Origin: an uncultured Sulfitobacter sp.
GTDB taxonomy: Bacteria; Pseudomonadota; Alphaproteobacteria; Rhodobacterales; Rhodobacteraceae
DNA length: 64,000 nt
NCBI RefSeq assembly: GCF_947499945.1
Contig: NZ_CANMQD010000002.1
Location: forward strand, 496,001 to 560,000
Direction: 5' to 3'
Positions 44,486 to 55,330 of the stretch are shown in pieces. The first letter of the stretch is position 1. Every line of letters begins with the position of its first letter. A model generated the notes under the pieces. It saw only the letters and a program-made list of their open reading frames with translations, was not told the origin of the DNA and ran no database searches. The translations under genes and the position numbers were made by a program.

Positions 44486-45859
44486 TCAGCAGTTGGGGAC
44501 GTTGACGGCGAGGCCGCCGAGGGATGTTTCTTTGTACTTCTCGCTCATGTCCGCGCCTGTCTGGCGCATTGTCTCGATGCAGGCATCCAGCGGGACGAGG
44601 TGTGTGCCGTCGCCGCGCAGGGCCAATGATGCAGCGGAGACTGCTTTGATCGCACCGAGGCCATTGCGCTCGATACACGGCACTTGGACCAGACCGCGCA
44701 CGGGATCGCAGGTCATGCCGAGATGGTGCTCTAGGGCGATTTCGGCGGCGTTCTCGACCTGCTCGGGCGTGCCACCCATCACGGCGCAGAGTGCGCCTGC
44801 GGACATGGCAGCGGCGGAGCCTACTTCGGCCTGACACCCTGCTTCTGCGCCGGATATTGAGGCGTTGAATTTCACGAGGCCACCGATGGCGGCGGCGGTG
44901 AGCAGGAAGTCCTCGATATGGCTCTCGGAGGCACCTGGTACGTGGTCGAGATAGTAGCGCAGGGTTGCGGGCATGACCCCAGCGGCACCGTTGGTGGGGG
45001 CTGTGACGACTTGACCACCCGCCGCGTTCTCCTCGTTGACGGCCATGGCATAGGTGCTCATCCAGTCGTTGATGGTGTGGGGGGCGGCTTGGTTCATGCC
45101 GCGCTCTGCCAGCAGGGCGTCATGGATGCCTTTGGCGCGGCGTTTGACGTTTAGGCCACCCGGCAGGATGCCGTCGGTCTCAAGGCCACGGTTGATACAG
45201 TCATTCATGACTTGCCACAGGCGTTTGGTGCCTAATTTGAGGTTGTCCGCACCGCCGCGCGACTCCTCGTTGGCGCGTTTCATGCCTGCGATGGTTTTGC
45301 CGGACGCTTTTGCCATTTCCAGCATCTCGGCGGCGGATTTGAACGGGAAAGGGACGGGCGCGCCCTCGTCGGTGTCTTTGCCTGCGGCCAGCTCCTCCTC
45401 GGTCATGACAAAACCGCCGCCGATGGAGTAGTAGACCTGTCGCATTGTCACGTCCCCTTGGGCGTCAGTTGCCATGAGGGTCATGCCGTTGGCATGGCCG
45501 CTGAGGGGATTGTCGTAGTCAAAGATCAGATCGCTTTTGGGGTTGAAGTGCAGCGGGGCAAGGCCGTCTACGGTGATGGTCCGGGTTTGGGCGATTTCTT
45601 GCAGCACAGCTTCGGCACTCGAAGCGTCATAGCTCTCGGGGGTGAAACCTGCGAGGCCGAGGATCGTGGCGCGGTCGGTGGCGTGGCCGATGCCGGTAAA
45701 GGCAAGGCTGCCGTGTAGCGAGGCGCGCAGGCCTGCGAAGTGGAAGGGCGAGGCGCGCATCTGGTCGAGGAAGCGCGCGGCTGCCACCATTGGTCCCATG
45801 GTATGCGAGGAGGACGGGCCAATGCCCACTTTGAACATCTCGAAAACAGATAGGAACAT
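44486..45859 (-). CDS. sdaA: L-serine ammonia-lyase (iron-sulfur, single chain)
   Basis: 457 residues, type 2 L-serine dehydratase. It begins with [17 protein letters not shown], the beta domain, and continues into the alpha domain with the 4Fe-4S Cys residues ([25 protein letters not shown]). The last residue is Cys (NVPNC), as in enzymes where the C-terminal Cys enters the active site as the fourth iron ligand. It turns serine into pyruvate and ammonia. It overlaps the GST gene start by TGATG. Confidence 0.95.
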   Translation of the reverse strand: MFLSVFEMFKVGIGPSSSHTMGPMVAAARFLDQMRASPFHFAGLRASLHGSLAFTGIGHATDRATILGLAGFTPESYDASSAEAVLQEIAQTRTITVDGLAPLHFNPKSDLIFDYDNPLSGHANGMTLMATDAQGDVTMRQVYYSIGGGFVMTEEELAAGKDTDEGAPVPFPFKSAAEMLEMAKASGKTIAGMKRANEESRGGADNLKLGTKRLWQVMNDCINRGLETDGILPGGLNVKRRAKGIHDALLAERGMNQAAPHTINDWMSTYAMAVNEENAAGGQVVTAPTNGAAGVMPATLRYYLDHVPGASESHIEDFLLTAAAIGGLVKFNASISGAEAGCQAEVGSAAAMSAGALCAVMGGTPEQVENAAEIALEHHLGMTCDPVRGLVQVPCIERNGLGAIKAVSAASLALRGDGTHLVPLDACIETMRQTGADMSEKYKETSLGGLAVNVPNC

Positions 45860-46578
45860 CAGGTGGCACTCCCTTCAGGAGGATTGGCGTAGCTGGGTGC
45901 AGAGAATGGTGTTGCCCCCAAACCTTCGGCGGTCTGGGCGGCGTGGATCGCGGGGCGGACCTCAAGGTCTTGGGCCAGTGTGAGCAGTGCGGGGTATTCT
46001 TGCAAGTCGAACCAATCGGTATGGTCCACAGGATAGAGGCGGCACCAGCGCAGGACCGCCATAACGTAATAGTCGAGGACATCGGGGGCATGAGGACCGC
46101 TATCGCTGTGTAAAGCTTTGCGTGCATCTAGCAGGTCGAGGGCGTCGGGCAGGGTCATTTGTGTAGGGCAGCGCCGGGTGAGGGTTTGTCGTAGCTGGGC
46201 CTGCGCAGACAGATCATCGCCAACGTATTTTGCGGGATAAAACAGCATGCGCAGCTGGGCGTGCAGGGTGTTGGAGATAAAAAACAGCCATTTCAGAAAA
46301 TCACCGCGGTCAGGCGCATCGGGCGCAGGCGCCATTTTGCCGTGCGTGTCGGCGAGCCAGAGCAGGATCGCGCCCGTCTCGAATAAGGGGCCATGATCCG
46401 TCTCGAGCACAGGGATCAGGCCTGCAGGATTGAGGGTGCGGTAGGCCGCGCTGTTTTGTGCGCAGCGGCTGCGATCCACCAACACTGTGCGGTACGGCAG
46501 TGCCATTTCCTCCAGCACGAGGCGGATAATCAGTGAGGCATTATCGGGGGCATAGTGAAGCACATAGGTCATGGGCAT
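45859..46578 (-). CDS. Glutathione S-transferase family protein
   Basis: 239 residues with the N-terminal thioredoxin-like GST domain (VLHYAPDNASLIIRLVLEE, then LNPAGLIPVLETDHGPLFETGAI, the cis-Pro and glutathione site) and a helical C-terminal domain. It is coupled to sdaA through a TGATG overlap, an unusual partnership. The start at 46578 or 46572 differs by two residues. Substrate unknown. Confidence 0.88.
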   Translation of the reverse strand: MPMTYVLHYAPDNASLIIRLVLEEMALPYRTVLVDRSRCAQNSAAYRTLNPAGLIPVLETDHGPLFETGAILLWLADTHGKMAPAPDAPDRGDFLKWLFFISNTLHAQLRMLFYPAKYVGDDLSAQAQLRQTLTRRCPTQMTLPDALDLLDARKALHSDSGPHAPDVLDYYVMAVLRWCRLYPVDHTDWFDLQEYPALLTLAQDLEVRPAIHAAQTAEGLGATPFSAPSYANPPEGSAT

Positions 46579-46813
46579 CTTCTAACGCGGGTGCGCAGGC
46601 TTTCACGCGCCAAAAGCGACGTTTGGCACCGCGATTCCAGCGCCTGTGCATGCAGGTACCATGAAAGAATGCACGGGGAGTTATTTGATCAGGGTTCCGT
46701 TTCGCATTTTTGTGGGGGACCAGTGGCGTTGTTTCGCAAATTGCAGCGGCCAAGGGGTCGCACAGGGGGGCCAAGGCCCCTATAAGGGCGCAACTGCTAT
46801 AGGAGTCGCATCC

Positions 46814-47602
46814 ATGTCCTCAGATCTGTCCCCCATCGACAAAGCAAAATTTGTGGCGGCCAAACGCGCTGCGGAATTCGTCGAGAACGGGATGCGTGTC
46901 GGCCTTGGGACCGGCTCTACCGCTGCGTGGCTGGTGCGCTGCATCGGTGAGATGGTCCGCGACGATGGCCTCAAGATCAAAGGCATTCCGACCTCAAGCC
47001 GCACGGCGCAATTGGCGCGTGAAGTAGGCATTGATGTGATCAGTCTGGATGAGGCCAAATGGCTGGACCTGACGATTGACGGGGCGGACGAGTTTGATGG
47101 CGATCTTAACCTGATCAAGGGCGGCGGGGGCGCATTGCTGCAAGAAAAGATCGTGGCGACAGCCAGTGACCGCATGATCGTGATTGCCGATATCGGCAAG
47201 GAGGTCGAGCATCTGGGTGCTTTCCCGCTGCCCATCGAAGTGATCCCCTTTGGCTGGCAAACGACGCAGGCCTTGGTCGAGGAAACGCTGATTTCAATGG
47301 ATGTGCTGGGACGCTCCAGCACCCTGCGGATGAACGGCGACCGCCCGTTTATGACGGACGAGGGCAATCATATCCTCGACCTGCACCTCAACCGCATCGG
47401 CAATCCGCGCCAGCTTGCGCTGGTGATTAACCAGATGCCCGGTGTGGTCGAGAATGGCCTGTTCATTGATATCTGTGACACAGTTGTGATCGGGTATGGC
47501 GACGGACGTGTTGACGTGCGCGACATTAATGAGGGAACTGTCGCGACCGAGCGCCTTGATTTTGTCGAGAGTGATAACCTGTTTTCCGACCTGAGTGACT
47601 GA
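46814..47602 (+). CDS. rpiA: Ribose-5-phosphate isomerase A
   Basis: 262 residues. The sugar-phosphate loop VGLGTGSTAAW (29-39) and the catalytic region DGADEFDGDLNLIKGGGGALL are present. It interconverts ribose-5-P and ribulose-5-P. Start at 46814 fits the AGGAG site. gor follows 11 bases later, so NADPH-producing and -using steps share a transcript. Confidence 0.97.
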   Translation: MSSDLSPIDKAKFVAAKRAAEFVENGMRVGLGTGSTAAWLVRCIGEMVRDDGLKIKGIPTSSRTAQLAREVGIDVISLDEAKWLDLTIDGADEFDGDLNLIKGGGGALLQEKIVATASDRMIVIADIGKEVEHLGAFPLPIEVIPFGWQTTQALVEETLISMDVLGRSSTLRMNGDRPFMTDEGNHILDLHLNRIGNPRQLALVINQMPGVVENGLFIDICDTVVIGYGDGRVDVRDINEGTVATERLDFVESDNLFSDLSD

Positions 47603-47613
47603 AGGACCCTGTG

Positions 47614-48975
47614 ATGAGCGATTTTGACTATGACCTGTTTGTAATTGGTGGCGGCTCTGGCGGGGTGCGCGCGGCGCGTGTGGCGGCAGGCGAATACGGC
47701 GCGAAAGTGGGCCTGGCCGAGGAGAGCCGTTATGGCGGTACCTGTGTGATCCGCGGCTGTGTGCCGAAAAAACTGATGGTTTTTGCCTCTACCTATCGCG
47801 ACAGTTTTCAGGATGCGCGTGACTATGGCTGGGAGGTTAACGATGGGCCGTTCGACTGGCACAACTTTGCAGGCAAGATGCGTGCCGAGCTCGACCGTCT
47901 GGAGGGAATTTACCGCAACCTGCTGGACAACTCCGGCGTTGAGAAGTTTGACGCGCGCGCAACCCTGAAGGATGCGCATACGGTTAAGCTGTCTACGGGT
48001 GAGGAAAAGACGGCCAAGCATATTCTGATCGCTACGGGCGGACGACCTGTGCGACCCGAGATGGAAAACGCCGAGTTGGGGTTGGTCTCCGACGACATCT
48101 TTGATCTGGAAGCGCTGCCGCGTTCGATGCTGATTGTGGGGGGTGGATACATCGCCTGCGAGTTTGCATGTATTCTGCACGGTCTCGGGGTCGATGTGTC
48201 GATGTATTTTCGCGGTGGTCAAATCCTCAACGGGTTTGATGACGAGGCACGGGGCCTAGTGGCGGAGCAGATGCGCACGCGCGGCATCGACATGCATTCG
48301 GGGGCGAGCATTCTGGAAATGGAAACCCGCGAAGGCGGCACATGGGTCAAATCCACCATGGGCAAGGAGAAGATATTCGACAAAGTCTTCTTTGCTACGG
48401 GGCGTGCGCCCAACTCAAATGATATGGGGCTTGAGGACATTGGTGTCGCGCTGGGCCGCAACGGCGCGATTGAAGTCAATGAGTATAGCCAGACAGGCGT
48501 GCCCTCAATTTATGCGATTGGTGATGTGACGGACCGTTTGAACCTCACCCCTGTTGCGATCCGTGAAGGTATGGCATTTGTCAAAACCGTCTTTGGCGGG
48601 GAGCCAACCCCCGTGGATCACGATCTGGTCGCCTCTGCCGTCTTCACGCAGCCTGAAATGGGGACTGTGGGTCTGAGCGAGGAAGATGCTGCCGCGCAGG
48701 AGGCGATTGAGGTGTATGCGACATCGTTCAAGCCGATGCAGACTGCGTTCGCGGGACGTGATGACCGCGTGATGATGAAGCTGGTTGTGAGCAAGGAGAC
48801 CCGTGTGGTTTTGGGCTGTCACATCGTCGCACCACAAGCGGGCGAGATGATCCAGATGGCAGGCATCGCTATCAAGATGGGCGCCACAAAAGAGCAGTTT
48901 GACCAGACCTGCGCGGTACATCCCACAATGTCCGAGGAATTGGTCACGATGCGAAATCCTGTGCGCGATACCTAA
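47614..48975 (+). CDS. gor: Glutathione-disulfide reductase
   Basis: 453 residues, FAD enzyme with GGGSGGVRAAR at the N-terminus, redox-active C44-VIRG-C49, NADP site GGGYIACEFA, and a C-terminal HPTMSEE with the active-site His. It reduces glutathione disulphide with NADPH. ATG at 47614 is preferred over GTG at 47611. Follows rpiA closely. Confidence 0.96.
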   Translation: MSDFDYDLFVIGGGSGGVRAARVAAGEYGAKVGLAEESRYGGTCVIRGCVPKKLMVFASTYRDSFQDARDYGWEVNDGPFDWHNFAGKMRAELDRLEGIYRNLLDNSGVEKFDARATLKDAHTVKLSTGEEKTAKHILIATGGRPVRPEMENAELGLVSDDIFDLEALPRSMLIVGGGYIACEFACILHGLGVDVSMYFRGGQILNGFDDEARGLVAEQMRTRGIDMHSGASILEMETREGGTWVKSTMGKEKIFDKVFFATGRAPNSNDMGLEDIGVALGRNGAIEVNEYSQTGVPSIYAIGDVTDRLNLTPVAIREGMAFVKTVFGGEPTPVDHDLVASAVFTQPEMGTVGLSEEDAAAQEAIEVYATSFKPMQTAFAGRDDRVMMKLVVSKETRVVLGCHIVAPQAGEMIQMAGIAIKMGATKEQFDQTCAVHPTMSEELVTMRNPVRDT

Positions 48976-49106
48976 GCGTACTTACTTAAGACTGGATGTG
49001 GGCATATCTTGACCGCTCACATCTTGAAATAACCGTGTAGACGCACAGTTTACACTCATACGACAAGCCTGCTCCGGTACGGGGCGACTTAAAGAGGGAA
49101 ATACAT

Positions 49107-50345
49107 ATGGCTGGCAACACAGGCGGTCCTTGGGGCGGCGGTGGCAACACAGGCGGCGGCAACAACGGCGGCGGCAATAACGGTGGCTCGAACGGGGGCG
49201 GCGATAATGGCGGCAACCGTGGAAACAACGGCGGCGGCAATGGCGGCGGCGACAAGCCCCCGATCCCCGAGATCGACGAGCTGGTGAAAAAAGGCCAAGA
49301 GCAGTTGCGCGTCCTGATGGGCGGCGGTGGCCGTTCTAACGGTGGCGGCGCAAATGGCGGCGGCGGCGGTGGTGCACCGGAGATCACGCGCGGCATGGTC
49401 GGTATCGGTGCTGTTGTTGCACTGGTCGCATGGGGTTTCGCCTCCAGCTATACGGTCCGTCCCGAACAGCAATCTATCGAGCTTTTCTTGGGTAAATTCT
49501 CTGGCATTGGTACAGAGGGTCTGAACTTTGCCCCTTGGCCCGTTGTGACAGCAGAAGTTTTCGATGTAACAACCAACCGCACAGAGACCCTTGGCATTAG
49601 CCGCGGTGGTGCTGGCAACGACGGTTTGATGCTGACCACGGACGAGAACATCGTCGACATTGATTTTCAGGTCGTCTGGAACATCAAGGACGCCGAGCAG
49701 TTCAAATTCTCGCTGCGCGATCCTGATGCGTCTGTACGTGCAATTTCCGAATCTGCGATGCGTGAAATTATTGCCCAGTCCGAGCTTGCACCGATCCTAA
49801 GCCGTGACCGTGGTCTGGTGGAAGAACAGGTTAAAGCGCTCATTCAATCGACACTGGATAATCGCGAAACAGGCATCAATGTGCTGCGTGTCAACGTGAA
49901 CAAAGTTGACCCTCCCAGCCGTACCGTCACTGTGACAGCTGCCAATGGTGCAACCGAGCAGGTATCGGTTGTGGATGCGTTCCGCGATGTACAGGCCGCC
50001 GAGCAGGAGCGTGACCGCCTGGAGCGCCAGGCCGACGCTTATGCGAACCAGAAAACTGCGGAAGCACGCGGTGAAAGCGCCAAGTTGCTTGAAGCGGCAG
50101 AAGGCTACCGTGCGCGCGAGGTCAACGGCGCCATCGGTGAGGCATCACGCTTTGAAGCGGTTCTGACGGAATATTCAGCGGCGCCAGAGGTGACGCGCAA
50201 GCGCCTCTATCTGGAGACGATGGAAAAAGTGTTCGGACAAGTGGACAAGATTATTCTTGAAAACAACCAAGGCGACGGAGGCGGACAAGGTGTTGTCCCA
50301 TATCTGCCGTTGAACGAGTTGCGCCGTAGCGGAGGAAATAACTGA
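49107..50345 (+). CDS. hflK: FtsH protease modulator HflK
   Basis: 412 residues with a very long Gly/Asn-rich N-terminus (residues 2-50 and again 70-90), one membrane helix near 98-118 and the SPFH/band-7 domain after it. HflK and HflC form a large ring around FtsH. The repeat GGC/AAC-rich sequence in the DNA is notable. It is the first of hflK-hflC-degP; the start overlap with hflC is ATGA-like. Confidence 0.94.
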   Translation: MAGNTGGPWGGGGNTGGGNNGGGNNGGSNGGGDNGGNRGNNGGGNGGGDKPPIPEIDELVKKGQEQLRVLMGGGGRSNGGGANGGGGGGAPEITRGMVGIGAVVALVAWGFASSYTVRPEQQSIELFLGKFSGIGTEGLNFAPWPVVTAEVFDVTTNRTETLGISRGGAGNDGLMLTTDENIVDIDFQVVWNIKDAEQFKFSLRDPDASVRAISESAMREIIAQSELAPILSRDRGLVEEQVKALIQSTLDNRETGINVLRVNVNKVDPPSRTVTVTAANGATEQVSVVDAFRDVQAAEQERDRLERQADAYANQKTAEARGESAKLLEAAEGYRAREVNGAIGEASRFEAVLTEYSAAPEVTRKRLYLETMEKVFGQVDKIILENNQGDGGGQGVVPYLPLNELRRSGGNN

Positions 50346-51244
50346 TGAACAAGATTAACTTTCTGCTCCCGGTTGTTGCCATCATCGGTGCAGCGATTAT
50401 GTCTTCCATCTTTGTGGTGGATGAGCGCGAAAAGGCGCTTGTTCTGCGCTTTGGTCAGATCAAACAGGTCCGCACAGAACCTGGTCTGGGATTCAAGGTA
50501 CCTTTGATAGACGAAGTCGTGCGGTTTGAGGATCGTATCCTGTCGCTTGAGACGCCGCTGATCGAGGTAACACCCTCCGATGACCGCCGTTTGGAAATTG
50601 ACGCGTTCGTGCTCTACCGCATCGACGACATCGTACAGTACCGCCAAGCGATCGGTTCCGGTGGTGAGGCCCGTGCGGCCAATGACCTAAGCGGTATTCT
50701 GGAGTCCCAGATTCGTGCTGTTCTGGGTTCTCAGGGTGTGACCTCCAACACGATCCTGTCACCAGAGCGTTCCGAGTTGATGGACCAGATTCGTGTCCGT
50801 GCCGATGCCCGTGCAAACGCGCTGGGCCTCGCAGTTGTTGATGTACGCCTGCGTCAGACCAACCTGCCAGAGCAAAACTTTGACGCGACCCTTCAGCGGA
50901 TGATTGCCGAGCGCGAGCGTGAAGCAACGGACGAACGTGCGCGGGGTCGTGAAGCGGCCCAGCGTGTGACGGCCCTTGCAGATCGTACCTTCGAAGAGAT
51001 CATCTCTGAAGCGACCCGTGATGCGCGGATCATCGAAGGTGAAGCGGATGCAGAACGGAACCGTATCTTTGCGAATGCCTACACAAAAGATCCTGAATTC
51101 TTTGAGTTCTACCGTTCCTTGGCAGCGTATGAAGAATCCCTGAAAGGCAGCAATTCCACGATGGTTTTGTCACCTGACAGCGAGTTCTTTAACTATCTGC
51201 GCTCGGATCAGGGCTCGCGCTCGGACGAGGGTGAGCGAAACTAA
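50345..51244 (+). CDS. hflC: FtsH protease modulator HflC
   Basis: 299 residues, N-terminal membrane anchor (5-24) and band-7 domain, with a helical tail. It overlaps the hflK stop (TGATG) at 50345, so is coupled. The pair controls FtsH proteolysis. A stem-loop terminator follows at 51268. Confidence 0.95.
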   Translation: MNKINFLLPVVAIIGAAIMSSIFVVDEREKALVLRFGQIKQVRTEPGLGFKVPLIDEVVRFEDRILSLETPLIEVTPSDDRRLEIDAFVLYRIDDIVQYRQAIGSGGEARAANDLSGILESQIRAVLGSQGVTSNTILSPERSELMDQIRVRADARANALGLAVVDVRLRQTNLPEQNFDATLQRMIAEREREATDERARGREAAQRVTALADRTFEEIISEATRDARIIEGEADAERNRIFANAYTKDPEFFEFYRSLAAYEESLKGSNSTMVLSPDSEFFNYLRSDQGSRSDEGERN

Positions 51245-51267
51245 TCTGCGCAGATCAAGAACTTGGA

Positions 51268-51298
51268 AAGGGGGCCGCAGAAATCTGCTGGTCCCCTT
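51268..51298 (+). terminator. Terminator after hflC
   Basis: AAGGGGGCCGCAG (51268-51280) pairs with CTGCTGGTCCCCTT (51285-51298) with one bulge; TATTCG follows. It weakens but may not end transcription into degP. Confidence 0.65.
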
Positions 51299-51530
51299 AT
51301 TCGTGCGCTAAGTGGATTGTTTGAACTAAGCGCGCACTTGCGCTGTGCAGGGCACCGGTGAGGGAAAGTTTCTATAAATCTGTGTAATGCGCACACAGCT
51401 TGGTCAATGCAGGTTGAAATGAACAGAACAAGATACATGTTTCATATTGCGGACAGGCGGCGCACCATGCAGTCTGATAGCCAGTAATATCGCCCCACAT
51501 AGGGGCATGATTTCGATCAGGAGACGATAT

Positions 51531-53036
51531 ATGCAGCCCAAAGCGGTCGCCCAAACACGCGTTAAATCACGGACAAGCCCACTCAGCCCGCTCATGCGCG
51601 CAGCCCTGATTGGGGTGATGGCGCTGTCGCTGGTGGTTCTGCAAACGGTCATGGCTTATGCCAAGCCCGAGAGCCTTGCCCCTTTAGCTGAAAAGATCAG
51701 TCCTTCGGTAGTGAACATCACCACTTCGACCTTGGTTGAGGGGCGTACAGGGCCACGTGGTATCGTGCCCGAAGGATCCCCGTTTGAGGATTTCTTTCGC
51801 GAGTTTCAGGACCGCAACCGTGGAGATGAAGATGGTGCAACACCTGCACCGCGCCGCTCCTCGGCACTGGGTTCGGGCTTTGTCATTTCCGAAGACGGTT
51901 ATGTGGTGACAAATAACCACGTGATCGAGGGCGCTGACGAGATCACAATCGAGTTTTTTTCGGGCGAGGAGTTGATTGCGAAAGTGATCGGCACGGACCC
52001 GAACACTGATATCGCCCTGCTGAAGGTCGAGGCCGACAAACCACTGCCGTTTGTGAGTTTCGGCAACAGTGACGCCGCGCGTGTGGGCGATTGGGTTATC
52101 GCGATGGGCAACCCGTTGGGGCAGGGTTTTTCTGTTTCTGCGGGTATCGTGAGTGCGCGCAACCGTGCGCTGTCAGGGACTTATGATGACTATATCCAGA
52201 CAGATGCGGCGATCAACCGCGGCAACTCTGGCGGACCGTTGTTCAATATGGACGGCTCTGTCATTGGTGTGAACACGGCCATCCTGTCGCCCAACGGTGG
52301 CTCCATCGGGATTGGTTTTTCCATGGCGTCCAATGTGGTGACCCGGGTGGTGGACCAGCTCAAGGAGTTCGGCGAGACGCGCCGCGGCTGGCTTGGTGTG
52401 CGCATTCAAGACGTGACACAGGATGTGGCTGACGCGATGGGGCTTGAGGCGTCCACCGGTGCATTGATCACTGATGTGCCCGATGGTCCTGCTAAGGATG
52501 CAGGCCTTGAGACAGGCGATGTAATCATGTCTTTTGACGGTGTCGAAGTTGCAGATACACGCGGCCTTGTACGGCAAGTGGGCAACAGCCCCGTTGGTGC
52601 GACCGTGCGTGTGACAGTCCTGCGTGAAGGTAAAACCCAGACGATCCCTGTTGTGCTGGGCCGCCGTGAAGATGCAAACGGCGAAGCAGGTGCACAGGTT
52701 GAGGAAGAACCTGAAACGCCTGACGCGCCAGAAGTGTCTTCGCTCATGGGGTTGACGCTTACGCCGCTTACCGACGAGATGCGCGAAGAATTGGGTGCTG
52801 CGGCTGATATGACTGGCCTTGCCGTGACAGATGTTGAAGAAGGCTCGGAGGCGTTTGAAAAAGGTTTGCGCGCAGGAGACATCATCACGGAAGCGGGCCA
52901 GCAAAAAATCAAAACCATCGCCGATCTGAATGGCCGTGTGGATGCTGCACGCGAGGCGGGGCGCAAATCGTTGCTACTGCTGGTGCGCCGCGCGGGCGAC
53001 CCACGGTTTGTGGCGCTGACACTCGAAGACGAGTAA
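51531..53036 (+). CDS. degP: Do-family serine protease DegP/DegQ
   Basis: 501 residues with an N-terminal membrane/signal segment (23-43), trypsin-like domain with His130, Asp160 and Ser233 (GNSGGP), and two PDZ domains (about 280-370 and 410-495). It degrades misfolded periplasmic proteins. The start at 51531 follows AGGAGACG; 51447 is ignored. It often follows hflKC in this family. DegP versus DegQ type cannot be separated here. Confidence 0.93.
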   Translation: MQPKAVAQTRVKSRTSPLSPLMRAALIGVMALSLVVLQTVMAYAKPESLAPLAEKISPSVVNITTSTLVEGRTGPRGIVPEGSPFEDFFREFQDRNRGDEDGATPAPRRSSALGSGFVISEDGYVVTNNHVIEGADEITIEFFSGEELIAKVIGTDPNTDIALLKVEADKPLPFVSFGNSDAARVGDWVIAMGNPLGQGFSVSAGIVSARNRALSGTYDDYIQTDAAINRGNSGGPLFNMDGSVIGVNTAILSPNGGSIGIGFSMASNVVTRVVDQLKEFGETRRGWLGVRIQDVTQDVADAMGLEASTGALITDVPDGPAKDAGLETGDVIMSFDGVEVADTRGLVRQVGNSPVGATVRVTVLREGKTQTIPVVLGRREDANGEAGAQVEEEPETPDAPEVSSLMGLTLTPLTDEMREELGAAADMTGLAVTDVEEGSEAFEKGLRAGDIITEAGQQKIKTIADLNGRVDAAREAGRKSLLLLVRRAGDPRFVALTLEDE

Positions 53037-53060
53037 GCGTGAATATAGATTAAATGCGCA

Positions 53061-53090
53061 AGGGCGTCCCCCAGGGGGCGCCTTTTCTAT
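53061..53090 (+). terminator. Terminator after degP
   Basis: AAGGGCGTCCCCC pairs with GGGGGCGCCTT, with small bulges, then TTTTCT. Lies between the convergent degP and lipoprotein genes. Confidence 0.75.
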
Positions 53091-53094
53091 TGCA

Positions 53095-53634
53095 TTAAGG
53101 TGTGCGAGGGGCGGCCACGATACCCAGGTCGCGCGCTGTGTCGATTGACAGCACATCGCTGGGCAGTCCAGCGGCAGTTTGCACGGCAAGCACCGCGCGG
53201 CGGGTTGCATCGTCCATATTACCGCTCACGGCGCCGCTGTATTGTCCGCGTGCCTGAAGGGCGCGTTGCAGGGTCGAAACGAATTCCACCGTGAAGGCAG
53301 GCGGGCAGGGGATTTCGAACCAGCGGTCGGTGCGCGGTGTGACGATCTGCTGGCGGCTTTCTTCGCGGTAGACGGGCAGCGTGGCGATGGTGCCGTCTGC
53401 ATTGATCTTGGCAGGGGTGACGAGGATTTGTTCGGTCACAGTCTCGACCACAGCAGGTGTGGGGATCTTACCCCAGCACGTGCCTGGAGGTGCGCCAGCT
53501 GGTGCCAGCCCATTGCCGACAATCGTGCCGCTCTCCGAGACAGTCTGCCCTTGTAGACAGGCAGCCAGAAACGCAGCCCCCAGAAGGGCCGTTGCACTGC
53601 GGGAGATGCCGCGAAAGGAAGATGCCTGTGTCAT
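53095..53634 (-). CDS. Lipoprotein with peptidoglycan-binding-like domain
   Basis: 179 residues. Signal peptide with lipobox LAAC (C at about residue 26), an extended Thr/Val-rich middle, and a C-terminal three-helix PG_binding_1-like domain (STLQRALQARGQYSGAVSG...ATRRAVLAVQTAAGL). It likely sits in the outer membrane and touches peptidoglycan. Start at 53634 chosen from the signal peptide; the frame to 53781 is not credible. Function unknown. Confidence 0.8.
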   Translation of the reverse strand: MTQASSFRGISRSATALLGAAFLAACLQGQTVSESGTIVGNGLAPAGAPPGTCWGKIPTPAVVETVTEQILVTPAKINADGTIATLPVYREESRQQIVTPRTDRWFEIPCPPAFTVEFVSTLQRALQARGQYSGAVSGNMDDATRRAVLAVQTAAGLPSDVLSIDTARDLGIVAAPRTP

Positions 53635-53786
53635 AGCCCAATGCCTTTGGGTCTGTTTTGCTCTCAGGGGTGATACCGTGTTTTTCCATCCTTGCCTAGA
53701 ACGCAGATCACCTGCGGCAGGATGCAGCGCAAAAGGGGCTGGTACGTCGTGGAGCGCATGGTTAGAAATAACGGAATTCACCTTGA

Positions 53787-54121
<335 letters not shown>

Positions 54122-54122
<1 letters not shown>

Positions 54123-54883
54123 TGGGAGCGGGGGCGCGGCGTCTGGCGTGGCAAGTGTGGGGCGGTTGTGTCCGCCACGCACTGATGGCATTGAGCGCGT
54201 TGCTGGCTCCCGTTGCCACCCCTGCCTTTGCCGCTGATGGCGCGATTGTCGCGGCCCGTTATGTTGAGCCTACAACGCGCTATTCCCATGGCGTGTTGGG
54301 CGATGCGATTGAGCATGGTGCGCTTGAATTGCACCTTGATGGGACAACAAAGCGCACGGTCATTCGACTGCCACAAGAGCGTGTGTTTGAAGATACTGAG
54401 CCGCGTGTGGTTGATGTGGATGGCGATGGCCGTTCCGAAGTTGTGGTGGTCGAATCGCATCAGGATGAAGGAGCGCGTTTAGCCATTTACAACGCAGAGG
54501 GATTGTTTGCCACAACGCCATACATTGGAACGCGCAACCGCTGGCTTGCCCCGATTGCCATTGCGGATATGGATGGGGATGGCTTGGTCGAGCTGGCCTA
54601 TATCGATCGCCCGCATCTGGCCAAGACGCTGCGCATCTGGCGGTTTGAGAGTGGTACGCTGAGCGAAGTGACGGCTCTTGAGGGGCTGACAAACCACCGT
54701 ATCGGCGAGCGCGACATTGCTGGAGGGCTGCGCGATTGCGGATTTGGTCCAGAGATGATCGTAGCAAGCGGCGACTGGCGGCAGCTTATGGCGGTCACGT
54801 TTGATGGCGCGTCATTGTCGGCCCGCGAGATCGGCGCACACAAGAACCGTGCCAGCTTTGCCAAAGCACTAGCCTGTAAATGA
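54122..54883 (+). CDS. Exported protein with FG-GAP/VCBS-like repeats
   Basis: 253 residues with a signal peptide (cleaved after about residue 37, Ala-Phe-Ala) and two calcium-loop-like DVDGDGRSE and DMDGDGLVE motifs, typical of FG-GAP/VCBS beta-propeller blades. Two blades only; maybe a half-propeller or a dimer. The role is unknown. It is coupled both to the ferredoxin gene and to the next (ATGA at 54880). Confidence 0.75.
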
Positions 54884-55275
54884 AGTTTTTTGCCTACATT
54901 ATGGCTGCGGTGCTTGCTTTACCCGCTGCCGCTCAGGAACAGCTCACTCCTGACGGATTTCTCGACTTCGCACAGGGCCGCACGCTTAGCTTTACGAATA
55001 TGCAAAGTGGAAATCTGGTCGGGGTGGAGCAATTCCTGCGCCGCGATTTGTCCGTCTGGGCGGACGAGACGGGCCGCTGTACGTATGGCCGGATCGAACA
55101 GCGCGTACCGCACTTGTGCTTTCTTTATGAGGATGCGCCCGATCCGGGCAATTGCTGGATCCCCTTTATGGACGACGGCACGCTTCTGGTCCTGTCAGAG
55201 CGGACCCGCGAAGTGCAACGCATCAGCGATATCAGCGACAAGCCTGTAATCTGCGAAGGCGCACCGTCCTCCTGA
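54880..55275 (+). CDS. Small exported protein, paralogue of that at 58.2 kb
   Basis: 131 residues with a signal peptide (ending Ala-Ala-Ala, about 18) and a compact mature part that shares the motif CFLYED.PDPGNCW and four or so Cys with the gene at 58245-58640. It probably forms disulphides in the periplasm. No known domain. It ends the ferredoxin-VCBS operon. Confidence 0.75.
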   Translation: MKFFAYIMAAVLALPAAAQEQLTPDGFLDFAQGRTLSFTNMQSGNLVGVEQFLRRDLSVWADETGRCTYGRIEQRVPHLCFLYEDAPDPGNCWIPFMDDGTLLVLSERTREVQRISDISDKPVICEGAPSS

Positions 55276-55303
55276 CCTAATTCTGTAAATAAAATCAAAT
55301 ATT

Positions 55304-55330
55304 TGAGCCTCATCCGAGTGTAAGGCTCAG
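55304..55330 (-). terminator. Probable terminator of purD
   Basis: GAGCCT (55305-55310) and AGGCTC (55323-55328) overlap the purD stop; the minus-strand hairpin is followed by AAATATTTG. Modest strength. Confidence 0.45.

Noticed and set aside
47368..48222. 284-codon minus-strand frame opposite rpiA and gor
   Set aside because: It crosses two genuine genes and their junction; composition is that of an antisense shadow.
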